Shown: positions 11,651 through 22,716 of the stretch, piece by piece
Numbering within the stretch: the first letter of the stretch is position 1
Layout: every line of letters begins with the position of its first letter
From: Hibiscus mutabilis
Lineage: Eukaryota > Streptophyta > Magnoliopsida > Malvales > Malvaceae
NCBI GenBank assembly: GCA_019671005.1
Contig: CM033744.1
Coordinates: 15,802,128 to 15,866,127, forward strand
Length of the DNA stretch: 64,000 nt
Reading direction: 5' to 3'
Program-made: the position numbers and the translations under genes
The notes under the pieces: generated by a model
Told to the model about the DNA's origin: nothing
Database searches by the model: none
What the model saw: the letters and a program-made list of their open reading frames with translations, nothing else

Positions 11651-12426
11651 AGAAATTAACTTTTAATTTTCAATTTTAAATTTACCCAAATTTTAAGCAA
11701 CCTAAGTTCACTAAGTTTCTTTGAATCAACAACCCACAACCGTGTAAAAAACAAAATTCAGCATCATAGTAAAATTCTAAGTTCTTTTAATGCAATCCTA
11801 AAATTAAAGGTTATTTCAATTAAGTGCAGTGGAAAAAATTCATCATTGGATATTCAACAAGTCTTAAGCAATTAAATCAAATTAAAGGCATGGCAAGTAA
11901 CATATGCAACCTATATGTGATTGCTAAAGATGAATGCAACTAAACATGAAACTAACTAGAAACCAACACCCCCCCAAACTCGAGAGAAGCATTGTCCTCA
12001 ATGCATGTAAAAGTGAGACAAAATTTAAAAGAAACTAAATGAAATGAGTTAGTCAGAGAGGTCGTCACCTCGAGTGATGAGTTTCCTTCGTGTCGTTTTT
12101 TGATTCAATTTTCGTCAGTGGTTGAATGCTTGAGGCTGGTACCGCGTGAATAGCATTGCCTTGATTTGGTCCATGTTTGCCGATGCAGGTTTACTTGCAT
12201 GTGCATCAGTAGTTGCCGAAGCCATTGTTGTTGCCTGGGCATCGCCAGTTTCTGTTGTGGTTGCTGTGGCGAGTAGTCGGCAGTAAATTTCCTTATCATG
12301 GTGGTTGTGAGTCTTGTTGTGGAAAAGAAAATAAAGAAAACCTGGAAACTAAAGATAATGAAGAAAAATAAAATATATCCTAAAAATAAAGAGAAAAAAT
12401 AACAAAAAATAATAGAACAAAATAGT

Positions 12427-12850
12427 TCAAAAAAATAAAAAAAAAAATAAATGTATCAGTAGTTGCCGTGGCGTAGGTTGCCGAGGCATGCACATCCATG
12501 GTTGCCGAGGTGTCAGGGGTTGCCGAGGCGTGCGCGTCCATGGTTGCAGAGGCGTGCGTATCAGGAGTTGTTGCGGTGTTGAAGGTTGCCGTTTTCGATA
12601 CTTCTTATAGTCCATATGCACCCTCCATCGGGTGATAATATTGCCCAAAAAGAGTTTGGCCAATGTGCTTGCCACTACTCCCTTTTGCGTTACCATGGTG
12701 GAGGTGTCTTTCTTCTTTGTTCGCTTGTAGTCCATGTATACTCTCCACCTTGCTACTATTCCTGAAGGCACAAATATATTAATAGGAAAAATTATATCCA
12801 TTTTCAACCATTCAATTACCTCGTTCTTGTCGACTTCTATCATGGCTGGA
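12427..12850 (-). pseudogene. Element D: RT N-terminal fragment with internal duplication
   Basis: The first part (EVDKNEVIEWLKMDIIFPI) matches the start of Athila-group RT, where the family reads KEV-KWL-x-G-IIYPI. It is followed by ARWRVYMDYKR and, about 50 residues on, TRWRVHMDYKK: two versions of the conserved (G)WRVCxDYRK motif, so a piece is duplicated. The frame then enters a PRQP-rich repeat encoded by the TTGCC dyad motif and ends at 12427. No catalytic RT motif remains. Confidence 0.7.
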
Positions 12851-13988
12851 TGTAGCCTTTGTGTCGTGGCAATTGCTGCTCAAGCCAATTGCCGTGGCAA
12901 TCAGTTGTCAAATTTTGCTTTAACTCAAGGGAAGAATCAATTTTCTGAAGAGCTTTATGAATCCAAACACCGTTTTCTTTTGGCCTCTCAAACATCTCCG
13001 TCAGTAGAGATTTTGATGGCTTCAAATCTACCAACCTCGGTTCCTCAAGACATACCTGCAATGGACGAGATGGGTTTTTAAAGAATTCAAAAGGTTCAAC
13101 TATTACCTGCTCATATTCCATTGGCAAAGTATTATCATCTCGTTGATCTTGCATGTGGTCGTGTAATTGCCGTGGCAATTGTAGATGAGAGCAATCTACA
13201 CATTCCTGCTTCAACATCAACGTTGTAACTTTCTGGGCATCAGGTTCCTCAGAATTTGTTGTAGTATTGTTTTTCTCAGCTTCACTAAGTGTTGTCGCGG
13301 CATTGCTCTGTTCAGGCTCCTCAATCAATGCCGAGGCAATTTGTCGTTTAGGCTCATCATGTGTTGGACAGTCTCTTTCATTGGCATCATCTTGACTTTG
13401 AGGTTCTAGTTGTTCCTCACACATCGGAGAGATTTCTTGCCTTGGGACGTCAGTATCCCTAGGAATGAATTGTTGGTGCATGTTATCCATGACATATGTT
13501 GATCTCCCCAGTTGATCTTCTGAATCCCCTAAAGTTGCATCCCACTGAGCTATCCTCGTATCCATAGATTTTGATAGTTCTCGAATCTCTTCAATTGATC
13601 CGTCAAGTCTAGCCAAGGAAGCTAGTAACGTTTCCTCCAAGGAATTGGAATGCTCTTGAAAAGGACTACATTGCCATGGCATATCTGTTGCTGCGGCAAA
13701 ATTGTTATGGTAAAAAAAATTTTGAGCTTTTTGACCATACCATGAAGAATTTTGCTGCTGGTTCCCTCTATGGTCCTCCATGTAGTTATATGCACCGAAA
13801 ATGTGAGGGCAATTTTCAAACTCATGATGTTCTCCACACATAGCACAAGATTTTTCCACGGTATAAGTTCTTCGGGCTTTTCTCGATTGGTATAGGTAAT
13901 CATCAAAGGGTGCAAGAAACTATTGATTGGATTGATTCATATCTTCCAACATCATCTCTCGAGTAGATCAGCTTTTATTTCCCGACAT
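12840..13988 (-). pseudogene. Element D: Athila-type gag remnant
   Basis: A likely gag start codon is at 13988 (MSGNKS), followed by stops; the longest frame is 13859-12840 (339 aa). Near its start is the knuckle CAMCGEHHEFENCP (CX2CX3HX4C), then a Gln/Asn-rich stretch and a conserved LARLDGSIEEIRE-like coiled segment. This order is that of the C-terminal half of Athila gag. The end of the frame (PRLVDLKPS) resembles the gag-protease junction, but the protease active site is missing and RT text follows after a frameshift near 12843. Confidence 0.75.
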
Positions 13989-14104
13989 GTTGATGTCCCT
14001 TAACTTGTAGCGCACCTAATTTTTTTTTTAAAACAAACAAAAAGAAAAGTTAGTAAAACTAAGAGAAAAAAATGCAATAACAAAAACAACTAACACCAAT
14101 TGCC

Positions 14105-14124
14105 AATCCCCGGCAACGGCGCCA
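14105..14124 (-). promoter_or_regulatory. Element D primer binding site (Asp-tRNA type)
   Basis: The minus strand reads TGGCGCCGTTGCCGGGGATT, the primer site characteristic of Athila-group elements, complementary to the 3' end of tRNA-Asp. It lies six bases inside the LTR end at 14131. Confidence 0.85.
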
Positions 14125-14130
14125 AAAACT

Positions 14131-15649
14131 TGTTGCGTGTGATAAGTGCTACGCAATTGTGCAAGTATACACGTCGCAAGTAATAAAGTGATATGAGTAT
14201 CGAGTATCGTCTCCACAGGGATTGGTTTGGGCCACTTTGCTTAAGTTACTGCACTGTGAAAATAAAAACACAATTGATAATAGAGGTTTTAATTAACAAG
14301 AAAAGTAAAAGCAATAAACTAAAAGAATAGACGAAAGAAAAGAGAGAATAGGCCAGGTTATCATGAGTTGAGGTGTGATAGTCGATTGGATCGTCTTGGT
14401 AAAAGAGTGCAAGGGCAACTCAGTTGCCGTGGCAACTTGCACAGCGGGGTTGCCTTGGCAACTAATCGATGGTTGTCTGGGCAACTACTTGGGCAACTAC
14501 TTGGGCGTCTGGGCAGCAACTTCAAGGTTCGGCAGAGTATTCTTCAATGGTTTCTTCTTATCCCTAAGTCGAAACTCTAGCTACTTGTGCATGCCTTGAT
14601 AATACATCCCTGCGTGAATCAAGGGTGAACAACAACTAATCTTGCGCTCCTCTTAGCCGTTGAAATCCTTAACTTATTCCTAAGCCGGATTAATCTTCAC
14701 CATCAATAGATTGAATAAAGACCATACTCATTCGTTTCTTGAATCTAACTCTCCCGATATTAGATAAATAGATGAAGTTACGAGATCCTCTCCCAATTCA
14801 CTCACAAACAAGAATAAAAGCCAAGAATGAGTAAACCTTGAATAGAAAAGTGCAAACTCTTATTACCTAAACAAAATCCAATTGTTTCTCACAACAACAA
14901 AACACAATAACACCAACCGATCAAGTTAGTTCATGGTTGGGTTCAAAAGATATACAAAGAATAATCCCCAAACCATGAATCTAATGGAAGCAAAGAAGAA
15001 GAAGAAGTCGAAATTTCCCCTAATGCTCTCTATGGAATTGTCGAAATTCCCTAGCCTTCTCTCCATGGATTGTCGAAATCTCCTTGCTATTTATAGGGCT
15101 AGGCCAAAGTCCTTCTTTGAGGAGGAGTTTGAGTTGGAATTAAATTATCTTTAAAGAATATAATTCTTTATTATAATTGTATTCCTACTAGAACTTCTTC
15201 TATCTTCTTGGAATTTAATTCTTCTTTAATCTCTGCATGGAAATCAAATTCCTTTGGGTTTGGGCTTTGCTCCACGTCATCTTGGGCTTGTCTAGTCATC
15301 AATTTCGACATCCCTATTTCATCTTCTCTTTGTCGACAATTGCCATGGCAACTGGCTCGGCGTCTCCTTCATGCATTGCCCTGGCAACTAGCTCGGCATA
15401 TCCTTCATGCATTGCCCTGGCAACTAGCTCGGCATTGCTTTGGCAAGTGATCCTGCACATACACACACAAAAACACACCAAAGCAGCATCTTTTTCCACA
15501 AAAATCACCAAGTTATGTAATCAAGCTCAACGGTGGAAAGAAACATGAATTAATGCATGAATAACTAATTATGCAACTAATATGAGCTTAAGTCTAACAA
15601 TAATATGAGTAAAAATGGTAATAAAAATAGTACTTTTGAACACTTATCA
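14131..15649 (-). mobile_element. Element D 5' LTR
   Basis: It starts TGTTGCGTGTGATAAG and ends TTGAACACTTATCA (1519 bp). It is nearly identical to 10000-11176 in the mosaic LTR. It contains several TTGCCNNGGCAA dyads. On the right it abuts a C-type LTR tail, so D sits inside the 3' LTR of C. Confidence 0.85.
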
Positions 15650-16053
15650 GAATCAAACTCCTTTGGGATTTAACTTTGCACCACGTCATCTTGGGCTTAT
15701 CTAGTCATCAATTTCGACTACCATATCATCTTATCCCTTATCAAAAATTGCCCTGGCAACTAGCTCGGCATCTCCTTCATGCATTGCCCTGGAAACTAGC
15801 TCGACATCTCCTTCATGCATTGCCCTGGCAACTGGTTCCAGCCTTGCTTTGGCAAGTGATTCTGCACAAACACAAAAACACACCAAAGCAGTATCTTTTT
15901 CCACAAAATTAAGCAAAATATGAAATCAAGCTTGTCCACCAAGGAAACAATGCAAACATGCATGAATGGCTAATAATGCAACTAACAAGAGCCTAAGTCT
16001 AGCAATAATATGAAAAAAAGGGTAATAAAAATAGTACTTTTGAACACTTAACA
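15650..16053 (-). mobile_element. Element C 3' LTR, surviving tail
   Basis: It matches 21564-21934 of the right C LTR (same 'caaactcctttgggatttaac' start, same ttgccctggcaact repeats) and ends CACTTAACA next to the polypurine tract. It contains one more copy of the ctccttcatgcattgccctgg unit than the right LTR. Confidence 0.85.
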
Positions 16054-16336
16054 CACCCCCAAACTCGAACTTTTGCTTTTCCTTAAGCAATGCAAACTAA
16101 TAATCACCCGCCAAGACTTCAATTTTCACAAACTTAGCTTTGAACTTGATTTCAATTCTCAGAAACGTGGCACAAAGTATGATTGGCTTTTCATTTTTCG
16201 AAAAACTTAGGAGTTACTCGAAATCAAACTATAGTGCTTGTGAGTGTGTGCAGAGTTGTGTGCAAGTTGATTTTTTGGATTCTATGCAAACAAGAGGTTT
16301 TCAAATTACTTCATTCGGTTCTTTTAACATGTTTTA

Positions 16337-16552
16337 ACTAGAGCTGGTTTTGGGCACCTCTAGTGTTTTGTTTTTAGTTTTCTTAAGTTAATTAATTTAT
16401 TGGACTAGAGCCAGTTTCGGACACCTCTAGCGATCAATTTTTAGAACATACTAGAGCCAATTTCGGGCACCTCTAGTGATCAATTTTTAGCACCACCTCT
16501 AGTGATCAATTTTTAGCACATACTAGAGCCAATTTCGGGTACCTCTAGCATT
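16337..16552 (-). repeat. Hairpin-repeat array CTAGAG...CTCTAG (element C)
   Basis: Full copies begin near 16338, 16404, 16450 and 16525, with a partial copy near 16490 that repeats 'cacctctagtgatcaatttttagca'. The motif matches the array in D at 11465-11650. The array lies between the ORF3 region and the polypurine tract, in the 3' untranslated part of the element. Confidence 0.8.
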
Positions 16553-16971
16553 CATCTAGTTTTTATTCTAATCCCCTAATTTTTTAACTATCAACCTAAG
16601 TTCGCTAGAATTCCTTAAATCAATCAAGCCACATAGTGTTTCATCAAGTTTAGCATCATAGTATGATTCTAAGTGTTTCCACGTTTATCCTAGAATAAAA
16701 AGTTCTATCAATTAAGTACATTGGAAAAGTCATCATCGGATATTCATCAAATTTAGGCAATTCTTGTTCCAACTAAAGGCATGGCAAGCAATTTATGTAT
16801 CCTAAATGCAATACTTAAGATGAATGCAACTAATCATGGTAACTAACTAATAACCATCCCCCCAAACTCGAGTGAGGCATTGTCCTCAATGCATGCAACA
16901 AAGAAAAATAAAAATAAAGAAAAGTAAAATGCAAACGAGGACTTACTCTGAGAGTTCATCATCGTGGATGA

Positions 16972-18503
16972 TTAGTTTCCTTTTGGTCGGTGTCTTGATT
17001 CTTTTGCTTGAACGCGGTGGTTGCTTCTTTGTTTCCGATGGTGGAATCGATCCTTGAACGGGGTTGTCCTCATCGTCCTCTTCCTTAATGTATTGGCCTT
17101 TCGCTTGGGCTTGGAGGATTTGATTGGTGCGGTCTTTGTTGGTGCAATGGAGGGCTCGTCCGAATCTGAAAAATCAAACAATGATTCAGTACGAGTTGAT
17201 TCGGGCATAGGTGCTTTACCTTTGGCTTTTGTAGTGGTTGTCGGGGCATCTTTAGCTTTGGTTGCCGCGATATCTTTAGTGTTGGTTGCCGTGGCAACTG
17301 CTTGGGCAGGCTCAGTGTAGGTTGTCGCGGCATCATTTGTTGCGGTTGCCGTGGAAACTGCTTCATTGGTTGTCGTGGCAAGGATTTTGGCAGGAAAGAT
17401 GGGGAATAGCAGGTGGCTGTCAGGGTACTTTTCCAGGATGACTTAGGTGATGGCATTGTTGTGATCCTTCGTGTACCGCATGAACATTAGTTGTCGGTCT
17501 TCAATTTGCCTAAGGCGGTTCGCCAACGGTTGTAAGAGTGCTTCAAGTTGTCCTGGGGTTGATGTCTTAGTTGCCCGGGCATCAGTTGTTTGAGCATTAT
17601 GAGTTGTTGAAGCGGCAGGAGTTGCCATGGCAATTGAAGGCGTTGGGGATTTTACCAGTGTCTCTCCCATTAGTTGTCGGATTTGTGCTCGATTCCAACC
17701 AAACTTTGGTAGGGCCTTCTCATCAGTGGACTCACTTGGGACATGCATCTCCTTGCAAAGATTGGAAATTAAGCAAGGGAAGAAAAGAGAACCCTTGTCT
17801 CTTGTGCTACATAAAAAAACTCATCACAAATAATTTTTCCAATGTTAATGATGCGATTATGCAAGATAGAATGTATGAGCAAAAGACAAGGTGTATCAAC
17901 GGTGGTATTGTGTGTTGTGGGCATTAAAGAAGTTTTAACAAACTTATTCCATAACTTTGCCTCGGGTTTAAGCAGAAGGCGATTTACCGTGCCCTTGTAT
18001 TTACTGTCGTTCCAATGAGTTCCCGGTAGAGTGAGTTCTTGAAGCACCTTTTCGAGTTGCTTGGGCGTGAGTTGATCAACAAAGGCTTGATACTCGTCTT
18101 TCTCAATGTAGAGCCCGTAAAAAGTGTTGATTTTTTCGGGGCTTATGAGAATAGCCTTATCACAAACAAAAGCATAAGGATTATCCGAGTTAGGTGAGTG
18201 AGCATAGAATTCTCTTACCCATGAGATGTTACCCGGTTCCGATTGATGGAAAAAGATTTGCCACTTTTGATGTGCAATCCTTTCGAAGATGAATGGTTCA
18301 AGGCCGAAATCTTGATGAGAGTTTGAGTATTCAAAGCCTTGTTCTTCGCAAATCGTTCGACTTTCAAACTTGGAGTGGAATCTTTCTTGAACCACCGGTG
18401 TAGCAAACTTCTTGTATCTTGGTTCTTTGGAGGAACTTGGATGAACCAAAAATTCGATTTTGGATGCCTTGGATGATCTTGGTTGTGAGTTTGGTAAAAA
18501 CAA
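16972..18503 (-). pseudogene. Element C ORF3 (env-position protein, plant transposon domain)
   Basis: The clean frame 18503-17769 (244 aa) contains ISWVREFYAHSP, then AFVCDKAILISPEKINTFYGL and LTLPGTHWN. I recognise this as the 'putative plant transposon protein' domain found downstream of pol in many Athila-type elements; its biochemical role is not known. A frameshift near 17795 leads into 17748-17443, an in-frame stop at about 17443 follows, and the frame then continues to 16972. That tail is Ala/Thr-rich, with VATA-type repeats encoded by the TTGCC dyad, then an acidic DFSDSDEPS patch and a basic C-terminus. No signal peptide or membrane anchor is evident, so envelope function is not supported. 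Confidence 0.7.
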
Positions 18504-19097
18504 AGAAAAGAAAGGAAAAGAAACTAAAGAGTTGCAAGATGAAAAGTAGGAATAGGTTTCTTGGAATTTAAGGGCGATGGGTTAAATAGAAAAGATAGGT
18601 AGTAAATATGGTGGGTGGGATTAATTGGAAAGAAAGAAAACAAGGGTTTTGATTGGGGGAAGGTGACAGCTAGGGGATTTGGGGAAGGGGAAGTGTTTGG
18701 CCGGCTATGTAGGGTTTATTTAGGGTAAGTTGGAGGCTTAATATAGGCCTTAGATTTAGCCCATTAATTTCCTTGCTTAGGAAGTTTCCTTCTTGAATCA
18801 AATTCCTCTTTATCTTGAACTCTTTTCCTACAATTCAAAAACAAATAAAATAAGGATTAAAATTAAAGATAAACTAATAAAAGAAAATAAATAAAGATAT
18901 GCAAAGAAATTATTAAACTTAAAATTTAAAAACAATTAGATAAATGTGAAAGAAAGATGCAGTCTTAATCTTAAAGAAAATAAATAAATCTATCCTAAAA
19001 AGAAAAAAATAACCGAAATTAATAAACAAAATTAAATAGTTCAAAAAAATTAAAAAATTAAAAAAAATAAAAATAAAATATCGAAAGGAGAGCATGC
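18504..19097. other. Spacer between integrase and ORF3 of element C
   Basis: It is A/T-rich, with long A-runs at 18840-19080. No coding frame or RNA is recognised. Confidence 0.6.
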
Positions 19098-20356
19098 TCA
19101 TGCATCTCCTAAGGTGACCACTTCTTTGTTACGTTCTACATGGGCACTGTTGTAGTGCTTCAATCTTTGTCCGTTGACTTTGGATTCATGTTTGTTAGTG
19201 ATGGACTTGATTATCACGGCACCATGAGAGAATGGTTTGACAACTTCGAATGGTCCTAACCATCTTGATTTCAGTTTTCCCGGGAAAAGTTTCAGCCGAG
19301 AATTGAATAAGAGAACTAGTTGCCCTGGCATGAATTGTCGCGGCAATAGTTTCTTGTCATGTCATTGCTTTGTTTTCTCCTTGTAGATTCGTGCATTGTT
19401 ATAGGCGAGTGCACAGAATTTTTTTATCTCGTTGAGGTCCAATAAACGCTTTTGCCTGGCACTTTCCCAATCCATATTCACGATCTTCATTGCCCAATAT
19501 GCCTTGTGTTCGATTTCCACCGGTAGATGGCATGTTTTTCCGTAGACAAGTCGGAAGGGAGACATACCTAAGGGTGTTTTGAATACAGTGAGATATGCCC
19601 AAAGTGCGTCATCTAGTCTTACTGACCAATCCTTCCTAGAGGGATTTACAGCTTTCTCGAGTATACCCTTCAATTCCCGGTTGGAAATTTATGCTTGCCC
19701 ATTGGTTTGTGGGTGATATGTCGTGACAATATTGTGAGATACACCAAAGCGTTGTAACATCTTGGCGATGAGTTTGTTGTCAAAGTGCTTACCTTCATCA
19801 CTGATAATTGCTATTGGCATCCCAAACCGTGTAAATATGTTTTTCTGCAAGAATCGTTGCACTGTCTTAGAATTGTTGGTGGGAACTGCAGCTGCCTCAA
19901 CCCATTTAGGCACGTAGCCGATGGCAAGTAGAATGTAGAGGTTGCCGAATGAAGATGGAAAAGGTCCCATAAAATCAATCCCTCATACATCAAACAATTC
20001 CACCTCGATGATGTTTTGGAGCGGCATCTCATGTTGTCTAGAGATATTGCCCATCCTCTGGCAACGATCACATTGCTTGTAAAACTCTTGGGCATCTTTG
20101 TATAGTGTTGGCCAATACAAATTGGATTGCAAAACTTTGGCCGCGGTACGTGTTCCTCCAAAATGTCCTCCATAGGGTGAAGAATGGCATTGCCGGAGTA
20201 CATTCTGTTGCTCCTCTTCAGGGACACATTAGCGTATAACCTGATCTGTACATTGTTTAAACAAAAGAGGCTCATCCCAAAAGTAATGCTTAGCATCATG
20301 GTGGAACCGTTTCTTCCCTTCTTAAGTAAGGCCATAACGTAAAATACCACAAACAA
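19098..20356 (-). pseudogene. Element C integrase (Athila type, frameshifted)
   Basis: The zinc-binding part lies in 20000-20350 (HH and CDRCQR-type Cys pair). The core includes MGPFPSSFGNLYILLAI, YVPKWVEAAAVPTNN, FGMPIAIISDEGKHF (second catalytic Asp present) and HPQTNGQA (19689-19970). After a stop where the E-containing helix begins, 19362-19673 gives LEKAVNPSRKDWSVRLDDALW and YGKTCHLPVEIEHKAYWA. The C-terminus (19098-19346) has PGQLVLLFNSRLKLFPGKLKSRW. Stops near 19990, 19690 and 19360 break the frame. No RT is found upstream. Confidence 0.85.
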
Positions 20357-20449
20357 GGAAATAAACTAAATCTGCGTATACCAATGCAAAACCAAAGTTT
20401 GTTAGCCTTTTGAATCTTAACCAAGAAAAATAAAAACAAAGTTGCTATT

Positions 20450-20472
20450 TCCAATCCTCAGCAACGGCGCCA
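20450..20472 (-). promoter_or_regulatory. Element C primer binding site (Asp-tRNA type)
   Basis: The minus strand reads TGGCGCCGTTGCTGAGGATT, one or two changes from the D site at 14105-14124. It lies six bases from the LTR end at 20479. Confidence 0.85.
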
Positions 20473-20478
20473 AAAACT

Positions 20479-21934
20479 TGTTGTGCGTAATAAGTGCTCC
20501 GCAATTGTTCAAGTGTACACGTCATAAGTTATAGTATAAAGGATATCGTCTCCACAGGGATTGGTGCCACTTCCATAATCTAATCTCTTGCACTATAAAA
20601 AGTAAAAACACAAGTAGGTGATTGTAGGAGTTTAACTAACAACTAAACTAGAAAGCAAATAAGTAAAAGAAGATGTAATCAAATGAGAGAGAATAGGCCA
20701 GGTTATCGTGAGTTGAGGAGTGATAGCCGATTGGGTCGTCTTGGTAAAAGAGTGCAAGGGAAACTCAGTTGCTGTGGCAACTTGCGCAGCGGGGTTGCCT
20801 TGGCAACTAATCGACAGTTGCCTGGACAACTGGCTAGGCAACGGTTTGGGCAGTTGGGCAGCAGCTTCAAGGTTCAGCGAAACGTTCTTCAATTGTTTCT
20901 TCTTATCCCTAAGTCAAAACTCTAGTTATTTTTGCATGCCTTGATAATACATCCATGCGTGAATCAAGGGTGAACAACAACCAATCTTGCGCTCCTCTTA
21001 GCCGTTGAAATCCTTAACATATTCCTAAGTCGGATTAATCTTCACCATCAATAAATTGAATAAAGACCATACTCATTTGTTTCTTGAATCTAACTCTCCC
21101 GATATTAGATAAATAGATAAAGTTACGAGATCCTCTCCCAATTCACTCGCAAACAAGAATAAGAACAAGAATGAGTAAACCTTGAATTCAAAGTGCAAAC
21201 TCTTATTACCTAAACAAAATCCAATTGTTTCTCACAACCACAAAACACAATAACCTTAGCCAAATAGATTTAGTTCATGGCTAGGTTCCAAAGAAACACA
21301 AGACAAAGAATTCCTAACATAAACCTAATTGAACAAGAAAGAAAAAGATGAAGAATGTTTGAAGGCTTGTCTAAATCTCTCTTTGCTCTTGTTTGAAGGC
21401 TTGGTCTCCTTTAAATAGGAGATGGCTAGGTCAAAATCCTTTTTGAGGAGGAAGTTAAGCTGGAATTAAATACTTTAAAAGAATATAATTCTTTATTATT
21501 TTTAAATTCCTTCTAGATCTTCTCCTATCATTTTGGGATTTAATTTCTCTTTGACCTTTTCATGGAAATCAAACTCCTTTGGGATTTAACTTTGCTCCAC
21601 GTCATCTTGGGCTTATCTAGTCATCAATTTCGACTACCATATCATCTTATCCCTTATCAAAAATTGCCCTGGCAACTAGCTCGGCATCTCCTTCATGCAT
21701 CGCCCTGGCAACTGGTTCCAGCCTTACTTTGGCAAGTGATTCTGCACAAACACAAAAACACACCAAAGCAGTATCTTTTTCCACAAAATTAAGCAAAATA
21801 TGAAATCAAGCTTGTCCACCAAGGAAACAATGCAAACATGCATGAATGGCTAATAATGCAACTAATATGAGCCTAAGACTAGCTATAATATGAATAAAAA
21901 AAGTAATAAAAATAGTACTTTTGAACACTTAATA
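20479..21934 (-). mobile_element. Element C 5' LTR
   Basis: 1456 bp, starting TGTTGTGCGTAATAAG and ending CACTTAATA, a C-to-T change of the expected CA end. It is followed by target duplication GCTTC (21935-21939). It carries the same TTGCC dyads as the other Athila LTRs here. Confidence 0.88.
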
Positions 21935-22260
21935 GCTTCCTCTATATTGTGATTCCTCTAAAGGATTTTAACCAATGGAATTTTCTTGTTCCTCAATTCC
22001 TTGACTCCGTACGATAAAATTTCTAGTGGTTGCTTTTCATATGTCAAATCTGGTTGCAATTTAATTTCCTCTGGAGTAATGATATGTGAAGGGTCTAATC
22101 GATACCTCCGAAGCAGGGAAACGTGAAATACATCATGAATTTTACTCATCTCTGGAGGTAAGGCCAATTGATAGGCCACCGGGCCAACTCTTTTCAGGAT
22201 CTCATAAGGTCCAATAAACCTGGGACTAAGCTTTTCTTTCCAATCAAAGTGTAACACCTT
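21935..22260 (-). pseudogene. Element B integrase C-terminus and chromodomain N-terminal half
   Basis: It encodes WKEKLSPRFIGPYEILKRVG, VAYQLALPPEMSKIHDVFHV and the chromodomain start VKELRNKKIPLVKIL. The frame then hits a stop and is cut by element C at the EEATW codons. The second half is at 9591-9672. Confidence 0.85.
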
Positions 22261-22446
22261 CTTTCAAGGTGATACCATCAGGAATACTTTGTCCCCAACT
22301 TGAAATTCAATATCTTTTCTCCTCTTGTCTGCATACGCCTTTTGTCGATCTGTGGCAGCTTTAAGATTATTCTGAATAATTCGTACTTTGTCTTCCAATT
22401 CTCCAGTTAAATCAACTCCACCTGTTTTTGGATTATTCTGAACATT

Positions 22447-22716
22447 TCAATCTTGTAACTCGAACCAATTGAGAGGAGTTCGGCACTTCCGTCTGTACAG
22501 TGCTTCAAATGGTGCCATTTTGATGCGTGCCTGGTAGCTATTGTTATATGCAAATTCGACAAGAAGCAAGTACCTCTCCCAAGATCCATTAAACTCAATA
22601 ATGCTGGCTCTCAGCATATCCTCCAAAATTTGAATAGTCCGCTCTGATTGTCCATCTGTCTGTGGGTGAAAAGCTGTACTAAAATTCAATTTAGTACCCA
22701 AAGCCCCATGTAAAGC
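22447..22716 (-). pseudogene. Element B integrase core, 3' part
   Basis: Contains FHPQTDGQSERTIQILEDML, so the catalytic Glu of the DDE triad is present, then FAYNNSYQARIKMAPFEAL. The domain is separated from its 5' part by a hAT-like insertion at 22717-23308. Confidence 0.85.

Larger units (their letters stand above)
11177..14130 (-). mobile_element. Element D internal region (deleted Athila-type)
   Basis: About 2.95 kb lies between the mosaic LTR and the D LTR. On the minus strand it holds the Asp-tRNA primer site (14105-14124), a gag remnant starting at 13988, a fragment of RT, then non-coding sequence with a hairpin-repeat array (11465-11650) and the polypurine tract. Protease, RT palm, RNase H and integrase are absent, so D is non-autonomous. 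Confidence 0.8.
9673..21934 (-). mobile_element. Element C: Athila-type Ty3/gypsy element inserted in B chromodomain
   Basis: The complex starts TGTTG at 9673 and ends ...CACTTAATA at 21934, flanked by GCTTC. On the minus strand: 5' LTR (20479-21934), Asp-tRNA-type primer site, integrase, an extra ORF in the env-like position, a hairpin-repeat array, polypurine tract, and 3' LTR remnant (15650-16053 plus the left end of the mosaic LTR). Gag, protease, RT and most of RNase H are deleted between the primer site and integrase. The primer site and the integrase C-terminus (FNSRLKLFPGKLKSRW) identify the Athila group. Confidence 0.85.
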
